The position numbers and the translations under genes were made by a program. DNA of 53,949 nt from Sphingomonas sp. Its GTDB lineage: Bacteria > Pseudomonadota > Alphaproteobacteria > Sphingomonadales > Sphingomonadaceae. Positions 17,334 through 24,986 of this stretch are shown one piece after another. The notes beneath the pieces were generated by a model, which was not told where the DNA came from, did no database searches, and saw only the letters and a program-made list of their open reading frames with translations. Numbering within the stretch: position 1 is the stretch's first letter; each line of letters begins with the position of its first letter. The stretch covers positions 1-53,949 of the forward strand of contig NZ_JAIESM010000006.1 in NCBI RefSeq assembly GCF_019746015.1, in the 5' to 3' direction.

Positions 17334-17803
17334 GCGCGTTTGCTGCGCCGTTGAGGCTGCATGCCGACGGAGGTCGGGGGAAACTGCAGATGCCCCTGCA
17401 CTTGATCGACTTCCGTCGCGGTGAGCGCCGCGCGCAGGCGCGCTATGATCGGCGCGCACGGTACGCAGAGGGTAGAAGCGTCTGGCGCGCGACGGGCAAG
17501 GCTTGCATCGACCAAGCGGAAGTTGTCCGCTTCGATCAAGGCGACGCAGTTTTCAAGTGAGAGCCAGGATTTCTCCCCGCACTCTTTGAAAAGCTGATCG
17601 AAACGGTCGCCCACCGCTCCCACGCGCACCCCGAAGTCCCGGACAAGTTCGGTGACGATCGCCATGGCCACAACGTCCCCAGGCGTGAAGCTGGGGGCGT
17701 GTCCTTTGTGCAGAGCCAAGGCGGGAATTGCGTCCCGCCAGGTGCGAAAAGCATCCACGGAGATGGAAAGCAGTTCGCGTATCTGGCTTTGAGTGTAGCG
17801 CAT
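17330..17803 (-). CDS. MerR-like helix-turn-helix regulator of the defence operon (157 aa)
   Basis: The N-terminus YTQSQIRELLSISVDAFRTW (residues 3-22) followed by FTPGDVVAMAIVTEL looks like a MerR-type winged helix-turn-helix, with a C-terminal helical part of unknown ligand and no metal-binding cysteine pattern typical of metal sensors. It is the first gene of the leftward cluster and its stop overlaps the methyltransferase start (ATGA). A palindrome and a promoter that would give a leaderless message lie immediately upstream, an arrangement known from controller proteins of restriction-modification systems. An autoregulatory role that times methylase and nuclease expression is inferred. 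Assignment to MerR proper is tentative; it could be another HTH class with the same topology. Confidence 0.66.
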   Translation of the reverse strand: MRYTQSQIRELLSISVDAFRTWRDAIPALALHKGHAPSFTPGDVVAMAIVTELVRDFGVRVGAVGDRFDQLFKECGEKSWLSLENCVALIEADNFRLVDASLARRAPDASTLCVPCAPIIARLRAALTATEVDQVQGHLQFPPTSVGMQPQRRSKRA

Positions 17804-17809
17804 CGGAAC

Positions 17810-17838
17810 ATATTAGTGCGGAACGGGCACCAGATCAA
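17810..17838 (-). promoter_or_regulatory. Putative leaderless promoter of the defence operon
   Basis: On the minus strand TTGATC (17838-17833) is separated by 17 nt from TAATAT (17815-17810), and the ATG of the HTH gene begins only 6 nt after the -10-like box. Each box matches the sigma-70 consensus at 4 of 6 positions. With this spacing transcription would begin at or next to the start codon, so the mRNA would lack a 5' leader; no Shine-Dalgarno sequence is present upstream of the ATG, which fits. Confidence 0.5.
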
Positions 17839-17858
17839 CACGGGGTCAACCCCGTGTT
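17837..17858. promoter_or_regulatory. Perfect 22-bp palindrome, candidate operator
   Basis: AACACGGGGT and ACCCCGTGTT are exact reverse complements around a 2-nt centre. The palindrome touches the upstream edge of the -35-like box, between about -37 and -58 from the expected start site. It is the obvious candidate binding site for the HTH protein encoded 34 nt downstream, as activator or repressor. Confidence 0.55.
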
Positions 17859-18452
17859 AGTTCTTTATATGTTCTCAATTCAAGGCGGGTCGATGCTCCT
17901 GTCGTTTCCATACCAATGCGCTTGCAACATCCTTGGCCGGCGACCTACCAATGGCAGCACCTGCAAGGGCGATTGCGACTGGCTGATCAGCCGTCAGCGA
18001 TGTCAAAGGCTACCCATTCTCGCAAAGAAGCAGTACCCTACCGTTCTGATGACAGTAATATTTGTGAGTCTTGTAGCGATCTGGTCTCGTCGTAGAAAGG
18101 GCGTAGGAAGTGCAATCGACGCTGATAGATGCTGAAGCCCCGAAAAAAAGTTCGCAGCAGATTTGCCAATAAAATCAAAAGCGTAGCATTTTGACGGCCG
18201 CGCAATCGGAAAATGACCGTCACCTCAGGTGCTTACCGCATATTTTTCAAAGGTTTATGGGCAGTTTAAACAATCGAATGGGAGTGATGGCGGGCGGCAG
18301 AGCTTTCAGGTGCGCCCAAGTTTAATTCGTCAACGGGGTTATGGAACCCGGTCCATGCCCCCATATGCAAGACATCGCGGGCAGGGCTGATCGTAGGCGC
18401 CCGCGGCCGAGAGACGCATGCGCTCCCGCTTACATCCGGTTGGAGCGGCGCC
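17859..18452. other. AT-richer stretch without a supportable gene; probable island edge
   Basis: Short frames exist on both strands but none has a ribosome site, recognisable motif or believable composition. The base composition (for example the runs near 18140-18175 and 18235-18275) is more AT-rich than the chromosome to the right. No tRNA gene, integrase remnant or clear attachment repeat was found by eye. It separates the defence cargo from genes that look chromosomal. Confidence 0.4.
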
Positions 18453-18626
18453 ATGGACCTCAACTATCTTCTTGCACGTCACCAGATTTCGCTGATGCGG
18501 GCCAAATCCACGGCTTGCGAAGACGCACAACTGTCGCATCGCGGCATGGCGCGGGGCTATGCTGGTCAGATCCGCCAGTTGCAGCAGCGGCTGGGAACGG
18601 GCGCGCTGCCGCTCGTACAGGGCTGA
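18453..18626 (+). CDS. Small conserved protein (57 aa), begins MDLNYLLARHQISLM
   Basis: A short frame of 57 codons starting ATG at 18453 and ending TGA at 18624-18626. It is helical and charged, with the pattern Asn-Tyr-Leu-x3-His-Gln-x-Ser-Leu-Met near the start and a Gly-Tyr-x3-Ile-Arg segment near residue 40. I recall similar short proteins in sphingomonads, with no known function; the composition and codon use fit the local genome. A GGAGCGG sequence upstream could serve as ribosome site. It might share a transcript with the 92-aa protein that follows about 100 nt downstream. Confidence 0.55.
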   Translation: MDLNYLLARHQISLMRAKSTACEDAQLSHRGMARGYAGQIRQLQQRLGTGALPLVQG

Positions 18627-18722
18627 CGGCGTGCACAGACAGAGTCTGCTCACGTCTGACGGGTTGGCCCGGAGTGGAAAGGTCATGATGACGACACAGA
18701 TGCTCGATGGAGGTGTTCGGCG

Positions 18723-19001
18723 TTGAGCGACGACCATCTTGACGGCGCACCCGTCGCAGCCCCGCGCCCGAAACGCCGGCTCTTCCACAAATCGACGGCG
18801 CGATTGTCGCCAGAGGCGGTCGAACGGCAGAGCCGAGTCACGCTGCTGGCCTGGAACATGATGGGCGCTGACGCGGCGATCGCATTCCTCAACGGTTATC
18901 ATGATGTGCTCGAGGGCAGGCCGCTGGATCTGGCGGTGGCCAGTGCTGCCGGTTGCGACGCGGTTGAGCAGGCAATTGCCGCGCGCGCCGCTGGCGCATA
19001 G
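18723..19001 (+). CDS. DUF2384-like (Xre/MbcA/ParS-type) small protein, 92 aa
   Basis: The C-terminal 55 residues (RVTLLAWNMMGADAAIAFLN, then GRPLDLAVASAAGCDAVEQAI) resemble the toxin-binding domain of Xre/MbcA/ParS antitoxins, especially the Gly-Arg-Pro-Leu-Asp-Leu-Ala motif. No RES-domain or other toxin gene lies beside it and the DNA-binding N-terminal domain of such antitoxins is absent, so an orphan or reassigned protein is likely. The start is TTG at 18723, with GGAGGTG 7 nt upstream. A 13-codon frame ends across this start (gTTGAg), which could couple translation but may be chance. Confidence 0.6.
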   Translation: MSDDHLDGAPVAAPRPKRRLFHKSTARLSPEAVERQSRVTLLAWNMMGADAAIAFLNGYHDVLEGRPLDLAVASAAGCDAVEQAIAARAAGA

Positions 19002-19195
19002 CTTTCCCTGATGGGCAAACGGCTGAAGCACGCCGGGGATGCCCTTGCTTGTTCGCCCTGCGCTCCCCACATGCAAGTGGCTACAGTCGCAAATCGACGG
19101 TTCTTGGAGCTTTGCGGCCCCCTTTTCCTTCAGTCTGCACCGCGGCACCGGGCACGCCGGTTGTCGGTCTGCCCGCCAAGGAAAAGGATATTCAC

Positions 19196-19408
19196 ATGAG
19201 CACCATCGGAACCGTAAAGTTCTTCAACGAACAAAAGGGCTATGGCTTCATCTCGCCTGACGCTGGCGGGGGCGACGCCTTCGTCCACATTACTGCCGTC
19301 GAACGCGCCGGCATGACCACGCTGCAGCAGAACCAGCGTGTTTCCTACGACCTCGAGCAGGACAACCGCGGCAAGACATCCGCAGTCAACCTCGTCGCGG
19401 CGGACTGA
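19196..19408 (+). CDS. cspA: Cold-shock protein (CspA family)
   Basis: A 70-residue single cold-shock domain with RNP-1 KGYGFISP (near residues 15-22) and RNP-2 DAFVHI (near 30-35), both RNA-contacting motifs. It binds single-stranded RNA and DNA and prevents secondary structure; alphaproteobacterial members are often growth-phase or cold controlled. Length is typical for the family. The ATG at 19196 has AAGGAAAAGGAT upstream. The nearly 200-nt non-coding stretch before it (19002-19195) could be the long regulated 5' leader usual for csp genes, although no fold was computed. The next gene lies 64 nt downstream in the same direction. Confidence 0.9.
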   Translation: MSTIGTVKFFNEQKGYGFISPDAGGGDAFVHITAVERAGMTTLQQNQRVSYDLEQDNRGKTSAVNLVAAD

Positions 19409-19472
19409 CCGAGTTACCCTGGCACGGCGGCGTCTGTTCGGGCGCCGCCGATCCTCGCGGGAGATCGCGCTT

Positions 19473-19670
19473 TTGAGTACGCTTGCCGAAACCTATCGCG
19501 GCCATGCCGCCCGCGCGACGGCGGAAGCCGAAGCCACCACGCTGGAAAATGTCCGCGAGCGCAATCTGCGTGCGGCGCGCGCCTGGTTCGAGATGGCGGA
19601 CCGCCAGGATCGCACCGAACGGGCGCGGCTGGTCCGCGAAGGCAAACTGACGCTGCACGATTCCAAATAG
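19473..19670 (+). CDS. Small helical protein downstream of cspA (65 aa)
   Basis: Starts TTG at 19473 with GGGAG about 10 nt upstream. The sequence is strongly helical, rich in Ala, Glu and Arg (TLAETYRGHAARATAEAEA at the start; RAARAWFEMADRQDRTERAR in the middle), so a coiled coil or nucleic-acid-associated helix pair is possible. No function is known to me. It follows the cold-shock gene at 64 nt and may be co-transcribed with it. Longer versions of this frame starting inside cspA are less likely because the upstream residues are low-complexity arginine. Confidence 0.5.
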   Translation: MSTLAETYRGHAARATAEAEATTLENVRERNLRAARAWFEMADRQDRTERARLVREGKLTLHDSK

Positions 19671-19818
19671 TCTCCTCCTGGCTTCCCGCATTCCGGAAAT
19701 TCGTTGCGTCGGTTGGCCATTCAACTCGCTGGGCCAGGACGAGGCAATCGGAGGGGTCTGTCTCATCGCCGAATGATCGCGTAAGCAGCCCCCTTTGCAG
19801 CCGGGGTCTGTTGGGCGA

Positions 19819-21372
19819 ATGCGCACTTTGTGTTTCGTGCTGGGTGATCAGCTGAGCCCGGACATTTCGGCGCTGCGCGGCGCCGACCCCTCCCGCGACG
19901 TCGTCCTGATGGTCGAGGTCGCCGAAGAGGCAGTCTATGCCGCGCATCACAAGAAGAAGCTCGCCTTCATCCTGGCAGCCATGCGCGCCTTTGCTGACGA
20001 GCTGCGCGGTCTTGGCTGGACGGTCGATTATGTGCCGATGGACGCGCCTGACAACGGCGGCTCATTCGGCGCAGAGCTGGCGCGCGCGATGGCGCGGCAC
20101 AGGCCCGGCCGTGTGGCGCTGACCGAGGCAAGCGAGTGGCGTGTGCGGCAGATGCAGGCTGGTTGGTGCGAGCGCTACGGCAGCCTTATGGACCTGCGGC
20201 CCGACGATCGTTTCATCTGCGGGATCGATGAATTCGGGCGCTGGGCAAAGGGACGCAAGCAGCTGCGCCTTGAGCATTTCTATCGCGAGATGCGGCGCAA
20301 AACGGGGCTGTTGATGGAGGGCGACAAGCCCGCCGGCGGCCGCTGGAACTTCGATACTGAAAACCGCAAGCCTGCCCGCGCCGATCTGTTCATGCCCATG
20401 CCGGTCAGGGTGCCGCCCAGCGATACCACGCGCGCGGTGCTTGATATGGTGGCCGCGCGCTTCGCCGAAAATTTCGGCACGTTGGAGCCCTTCTGGTTTC
20501 CGGTCACTCGCACCGATGCCGCTCGCGCGGTCGATCACTTCCTGCGCCACGCGCTGCCGCATTTCGGGGATTTCCAGGACGCGATGCTGCGCGGAGAACC
20601 CTTTCTACATCACAGTCTGCTGTCGCCGCTGATCAATGTGGGGCTGGTCGATCCGCTGGATCTGTGCCGCCGCGCCGAAGCCGAATATCGCGCCGGCCGC
20701 GCGCCGATCAACGCAGTGGAGGGCTTCGTCCGCCAGATCATCGGCTGGCGCGAATACGTGCGCGGGATCTACTGGCTGGGAATGCCGGGCTATACCGAGC
20801 GCAACGCGCTGAACGCGCACCGGCCCTTGCCGGCGCTCTATTGGTCGGGCGAGACCGACATGGCGTGCATGGCGGAAGCGATCGGGCAGACCCAGACCCA
20901 TGCCTATGCCCACCATATCCAGCGGTTGATGGTGACCGGGAACTTCGCCCTGATCGCCGGTATCGACCCGCATGCGCTGCATTCATGGTATCTGGCGGTC
21001 TATCTGGATGCGTTCGAATGGGTGGAAGCGCCCAACACCATCGGGATGAGCCAGTATGCCGATGGCGGTTGGCTCGCTTCCAAGCCCTATGCCGCATCGG
21101 GCGCCTATATCGACCGGATGAGCGACTACTGCGGCGGCTGCCGGTACCGCGTCAAGGAGAAGGTGGGTCCGGATGCCTGTCCCTTCAACGCGCTTTATTG
21201 GCATTTCCTGGCACGGCATCGGAATCGGTTTGCGGGCAACCCGCGGATGGCGCAGATGTACCGCACCTATGATCGGTTCACTGAGGCGCACCGCGCGGCG
21301 CTGAACGATCAGGCGGACCGGTTTCTAGCGTACCTCAGCCATCAAGGCACCGATCGCGGCTGGCGCGGTTAG
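19819..21372 (+). CDS. phrB: Fe-S-containing cryptochrome/photolyase ((6-4)-type, PhrB-like)
   Basis: A 517-residue protein of the deoxyribodipyrimidine photolyase-related family (FeS-BCP). It begins [13 protein letters not shown], as the family does. With this start four cysteines fall at positions 350, 438, 441 and 454 (MACMAEA, YCGGC, DACPFN); these match the Fe-S cluster ligands I know from Agrobacterium PhrB, which supports both assignment and start choice over the upstream ATG at 19795. The enzyme would bind FAD and use light to repair (6-4) photoproducts. Other family marks include [16 protein letters not shown] and the C-terminal [12 protein letters not shown]. The adjacent convergent DUF2256 gene is a common partner of this family. 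Confidence 0.9.
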   Translation: MRTLCFVLGDQLSPDISALRGADPSRDVVLMVEVAEEAVYAAHHKKKLAFILAAMRAFADELRGLGWTVDYVPMDAPDNGGSFGAELARAMARHRPGRVALTEASEWRVRQMQAGWCERYGSLMDLRPDDRFICGIDEFGRWAKGRKQLRLEHFYREMRRKTGLLMEGDKPAGGRWNFDTENRKPARADLFMPMPVRVPPSDTTRAVLDMVAARFAENFGTLEPFWFPVTRTDAARAVDHFLRHALPHFGDFQDAMLRGEPFLHHSLLSPLINVGLVDPLDLCRRAEAEYRAGRAPINAVEGFVRQIIGWREYVRGIYWLGMPGYTERNALNAHRPLPALYWSGETDMACMAEAIGQTQTHAYAHHIQRLMVTGNFALIAGIDPHALHSWYLAVYLDAFEWVEAPNTIGMSQYADGGWLASKPYAASGAYIDRMSDYCGGCRYRVKEKVGPDACPFNALYWHFLARHRNRFAGNPRMAQMYRTYDRFTEAHRAALNDQADRFLAYLSHQGTDRGWRG

Positions 21373-21548
21373 GGCCCCTGCCGCGCGGTTTTCGCCTGGG
21401 CGCGACAGCGATCGGAACAGAATTTCACCTGCTCCCAGTCACGCTCCCACTTCTTACGCCAGGTGAAGGGGCGGCCGCAGGCAAGGCACGGCTTACTGGG
21501 CAGATGCGCCTTTTTGGGCTTGGTCGGTGGGGCGTCGCGACGTGGCAT
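21369..21548 (-). CDS. DUF2256 zinc-ribbon-like protein (59 aa)
   Basis: A tiny protein with the DUF2256 pattern: [19 protein letters not shown] and then [10 protein letters not shown], giving two CxxC-like pairs (C-x2-C and C-x3-C) that likely bind zinc. DUF2256 genes are often next to, or fused with, Fe-S photolyase genes. Here the two are convergent and their stop codons overlap by 4 nt. ATG at 21548 is preferred over an in-frame TTG at 21560. The function is unknown; involvement with the photolyase is inferred from association only. Confidence 0.78.
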   Translation of the reverse strand: MPRRDAPPTKPKKAHLPSKPCLACGRPFTWRKKWERDWEQVKFCSDRCRAQAKTARQGP

Positions 21549-21587
21549 GGCGCGCCCCAAGCATGGCGCGCGGCAACGCGCAAGCGA

Positions 21588-21989
21588 TCAGCCCGGCAGG
21601 CAACCGCGATGCTCCTCCTTCACGGCCGAGCTGTTGCGATAGGCCTTCACGAACGCGGCATAGGCGGCGTCGCGCGCCGGCTGCGGGCGGGCGTCATAGG
21701 TGACCATCGTCATCACGGCGCTATCGTCATAGACCAGCTTGCCGCCCTCGCGCTTCATCATCCGCACATAGGCGACCCTGGTGCCGCTCTTGCGCGCGGC
21801 GTACCAGGCGCCGTGATCGGCCACCGCTTTCTTGAACGCATCGAGCTGGCCGGGCTTGACGATGTTGTAGCGGAAGGTGACGACCTTGCCCGCGCAGCTC
21901 AGGCCCTCAGCCGGGCTAGTGTCCTGCGCCGCAGCGCTGCCGATGGTGGCCAAGGCCAGCATGCCCGCGATGATCAGCCTGTTCATCAT
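21588..21989 (-). CDS. Exported small protein, possible dimeric alpha-beta barrel (133 aa)
   Basis: An N-terminal signal peptide (MMNRLIIAGMLALATIGSAAAQ, likely cut after AAA or AAAQ) leads to a mature protein of about 110 residues. The mature part contains VVTFRYNIVKPGQLDAFKKA and YVRMMKREGGKLVYDDSAVM, a strand-helix-strand pattern like NIPSNAP/EthD-type dimeric ferredoxin-like barrels, but I cannot assign a family firmly. Two cysteines (near the start of the mature part and near the C-terminus) could form a disulfide in the periplasm. ATG at 21989 was chosen because GGAAGGGGGC lies just upstream and the signal peptide starts there; a longer frame from 22037 lacks sense. Confidence 0.55.
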   Translation of the reverse strand: MMNRLIIAGMLALATIGSAAAQDTSPAEGLSCAGKVVTFRYNIVKPGQLDAFKKAVADHGAWYAARKSGTRVAYVRMMKREGGKLVYDDSAVMTMVTYDARPQPARDAAYAAFVKAYRNSSAVKEEHRGCLPG

Positions 21990-22126
21990 TGCCCCCTTCC
22001 ATTCCCGTTTCATATGAACGCGTTGCAATGCTGACACGCGCCGCTGCCCTGCGCAAGCTGGACGCGGGCCTCATCCGCGCCTAAGCGGCCTCGTCATCAT
22101 TTCGCGACAGGGATTGATCGGGCTTT

Positions 22127-23227
22127 ATGGGATTTCGCTGTGGTATTGTCGGGCTGCCCAATGTCGGCAAGTCGACGCTGTTCAACGCGCTGACCGAAAC
22201 GGCGGCGGCGCAGGCGGCCAATTATCCCTTCTGCACGATCGAGCCCAATGTCGGCAATGTCGCGGTGCCCGATCCGCGGTTGCACCAGCTGGCCGGCATT
22301 GCCCAGTCGGCCAAGGTGATCGAGACGCAGCTGGGCTTCGTCGACATCGCCGGCCTCGTGCGCGGCGCATCGAAGGGGGAGGGGCTGGGCAACCAGTTCC
22401 TAGGCAATATCCGCGAGGTGGACGCGGTCGTCCATGTGCTGCGCTGTTTCGAGAATGGCGACGTCACCCATGTCGAGGGCAAGGTCGATCCGATTGCGGA
22501 TGCCGAGACGGTGGAAACCGAATTGATGCTCGCCGATCTGGAAAGCCTGGAAAAGCGCGTGCCCAACCTCGCCAAGAAGGCGGCGCAGGGCGACAAGGAG
22601 GCGAAACCGGCGGCAAGCGTGCTGGGCCAGGCGCTGGACCTGCTGCGCGAAGGGCGCCCGGCGCGGCTCACCGTGCCCAAGGACGAGGATGAACGCCGCG
22701 CCTTCGCGCAGGCGCAGCTGCTCACCGCCAAGCCGGTGCTTTACGTCTGCAATGTCGAGGAGGCGAGCGCTGCCCACGGCAATGCGCTTAGCGCCCGCGT
22801 GTTCGAGAAAGCCGCCGCCGAGGGCGCGCAGGCGGTGATCGTGTCGGCGGCGATCGAGGCCGAGATTGCGACGATGGCCGCCGAGGATCGCGGGGAGTTT
22901 CTGGCCGAGCTGGGCCTTGAGGAAACCGGCCTCGCGCGCGTGATCCGCGCCGGCTACGCGCTGCTCGACCTGATCACCTTTTTCACCGCCGGCCCAAAGG
23001 AAGCCCGCGCCTGGACGGTGCACAAGGGCGCCAAGGCCCCGCAGGCCGCCGGCGCGATTCACAGCGATTTCGAGCGTGGCTTCATCCGTGCCGAAACGAT
23101 CGCCTTTGCCGATTATGTCGCGCTGAAGGGCGAGGCCGGCGCACGCGAGGCCGGCAAGCTGCGCCAGGAAGGCAAGGACTATGTCGTGCAGGACGGCGAC
23201 GTGATGCTGTTCCGGTTTAACGTGTGA
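22127..23227 (+). CDS. ychF: Redox-regulated ATPase YchF (Obg-like)
   Basis: A 366-residue TRAFAC P-loop protein with GLPNVGKST at residues 9-17, the switch region DIAGLVRGASKGEGLGNQFL near 72-91, and YVCNVEEAS in place of the GTP-specific NKxD motif, which explains the preference for ATP in this family. A helical insert and the C-terminal TGS domain (ending YVVQDGDVMLFRFNV) follow. Length and ending are typical. YchF/OLA1 proteins associate with ribosomes and influence stress responses. The gene stands alone on the plus strand and converges with the orphan gene that ends 8 nt downstream. Confidence 0.95.
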   Translation: MGFRCGIVGLPNVGKSTLFNALTETAAAQAANYPFCTIEPNVGNVAVPDPRLHQLAGIAQSAKVIETQLGFVDIAGLVRGASKGEGLGNQFLGNIREVDAVVHVLRCFENGDVTHVEGKVDPIADAETVETELMLADLESLEKRVPNLAKKAAQGDKEAKPAASVLGQALDLLREGRPARLTVPKDEDERRAFAQAQLLTAKPVLYVCNVEEASAAHGNALSARVFEKAAAEGAQAVIVSAAIEAEIATMAAEDRGEFLAELGLEETGLARVIRAGYALLDLITFFTAGPKEARAWTVHKGAKAPQAAGAIHSDFERGFIRAETIAFADYVALKGEAGAREAGKLRQEGKDYVVQDGDVMLFRFNV

Positions 23228-23235
23228 GTCTTGGA

Positions 23236-24867
23236 TCAGCTTTTGGGCGTGTTGTTGCGCAGTAATGCGAGCAGCGGTGTCAGGTATGCCAATGGCGGGT
23301 ATGCGCCAGCCAGTACCGACAAATAGCTGGCAATGCTAATGAATACCGCCATCGTGCCGCGCTCGCCGGCGGATTCTAGGCCCTTATTGATGCCCTTGTC
23401 GACAGCTGCAACCTTAGTTTTGATGAAATCAAGCGCAATCTGGCCGGCCGTCGCAAGGACATTGCTCAGGCCCCCCAAAAAGCGCTTCCGATAGGTTTGC
23501 ATGGCCGGCATCTCGGGATCGGTCGCGCGTTCTTCATCGGCGGCGTCGTCGCCCATCTCACTCAGCGCGCTGTTAACCTCGGCTTCGGCGGCATCATGAA
23601 GTCGAATGGCGTCAGCAACCTGGCGTGCGGCAGCAAGCGCCTCGGGAGGCACCTCATGTCGGATATCGGCATCGGCGATATATGCCAGCCATTCGTCGAA
23701 TTGCGGCAGTAGCGCGCCAACCGTCGTGTTAAGCGCGACCAGATCAGCCGCGCGATCGGCCATCAGCAACTCGTCAGCGCGCAGTGCAAATTGTTGCAGA
23801 TACTCAGCTTGCACGCCCAGACCGATCGGATTGAAATCGGCGAATTCATTCCCGAGCGCGGCCGCGAGTCGATCAATCATCCGGTTGAGGCGCGGCAGAT
23901 TATTGGCCGGGCCATCGTTCATATAATCGTCGAGAGCTTTGCGGATCGCATTCCAGGCATCCCGGCGGCGCAGGTCCTGCGCCGGATTGTCAGAATGCAG
24001 CGGCGCCTGCATGCGCGCAACGCGGCCATCGCGGGCAAAAGTTTGCAACTCGTGAGGATGCTGCGCCGGGATGTTTAGAGGGGCCAACTCGTTTATAGTA
24101 CGTTGAATATCACGGTTGATTTCGGCCGCGTCGCGCTCCCAAAAGCCTTTGTCTTGCTGGGCAGTTCTATCAGCGAGCCATGATTGCACTCGTGCGTCAG
24201 TATCGGCAGGCAATGCAAAAGCGGAGGAGTGCCCTTCTATGCGCCTTTCAAACCAGCGCTGCCAAAGATCATGGCTAGGATCGGCACGCAATAACGTGCG
24301 CTGCGCCACTTGCCACGATTCGTTAAACCACATTGGAGTGTGATTTGGCCAAAGTGGCATTTCTACTATGGCCTTCGCCGGGTTTTCCATGAAATTTTGT
24401 GCTTCTAGCAACTGCCGATCCCCAGAAATGCTATCCCATAAGTCTTGAGGCGCTGCGTTGATCGCCTTTGCGGCGGCTATCGCGCGGTTAACACAGGCAA
24501 TCATTGAAGGCACCGCGCCGTGAGACATTGCGGCAAACGCTGCGCCAGCCATCGTCAAGACTGCAAGCACGTCCGACGAGCTGGGCAACGGTCCGACGAG
24601 GGCGTTTCGATCTACCGAGGCGGCGACAAATTCGAGATCAAAGCCCGTAACGGGGCCGGCCATAACAAAATCTTTAGAGATTAAATGGTTGGCTGCAAAG
24701 GCGATGCTGGCCGCCCGAAAAACACGGGTGAAGCTTCTGTCAAATCGTTCGGTAAGGGCCAAAGGCAATACACGTAATGCAACGCGGCAAGTTATGGCCC
24801 GACCCCAAGCGTCGGGACGGTGTTTCACCCAGCGCTCAAAACCGTCAATGTCTGCAATCATCGTCAT
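23236..24867 (-). CDS. Orphan protein with C-terminal membrane segments (543 aa)
   Basis: I do not recognise a family. The N-terminus (MIADIDGFERWVKHRPDAWG) is soluble; the protein is long, mostly helical and rich in Ala, Asp and Gln. The last 45 residues contain two hydrophobic stretches (AVFISIASYLSVLAGAY and LAYLTPLLALL) that could insert into a membrane, preceded by a Lys-rich amphipathic segment. Codon use and GC content are visibly lower than in ychF on one side and the phosphodiesterase on the other, which suggests acquisition by transfer. Start at 24867 (MTMIAD) is preferred; TTG at 24876 and ATG at 24861 are alternatives. It stands alone, between convergent and divergent neighbours, so context gives no role. 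Confidence 0.6.
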   Translation of the reverse strand: MTMIADIDGFERWVKHRPDAWGRAITCRVALRVLPLALTERFDRSFTRVFRAASIAFAANHLISKDFVMAGPVTGFDLEFVAASVDRNALVGPLPSSSDVLAVLTMAGAAFAAMSHGAVPSMIACVNRAIAAAKAINAAPQDLWDSISGDRQLLEAQNFMENPAKAIVEMPLWPNHTPMWFNESWQVAQRTLLRADPSHDLWQRWFERRIEGHSSAFALPADTDARVQSWLADRTAQQDKGFWERDAAEINRDIQRTINELAPLNIPAQHPHELQTFARDGRVARMQAPLHSDNPAQDLRRRDAWNAIRKALDDYMNDGPANNLPRLNRMIDRLAAALGNEFADFNPIGLGVQAEYLQQFALRADELLMADRAADLVALNTTVGALLPQFDEWLAYIADADIRHEVPPEALAAARQVADAIRLHDAAEAEVNSALSEMGDDAADEERATDPEMPAMQTYRKRFLGGLSNVLATAGQIALDFIKTKVAAVDKGINKGLESAGERGTMAVFISIASYLSVLAGAYPPLAYLTPLLALLRNNTPKS

Positions 24868-24986
24868 CCGCGCCAAAGTCAGTCACAAGCGTGAAAAACG
24901 CAATCAAAAGCGATCCACAAGACATTAACTGAAGGCATGCGGCGGCTGTCACACTTTTGTCGCTAAGCCAGCCCATAGCGCGGGCC

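Noticed and set aside
5947..17803. BREX, DISARM or Dnd system
   Set aside because: No PglZ, BrxC, DUF1998, PLD or sulfur-modification genes are present; the methylases sit with a nuclease-like gene, an OLD nuclease and a UvrD helicase instead.
18038..18223. 61-aa leftward frame in the island-edge stretch
   Set aside because: No ribosome site, no motif, and no continuation; it may be chance in AT-richer DNA.
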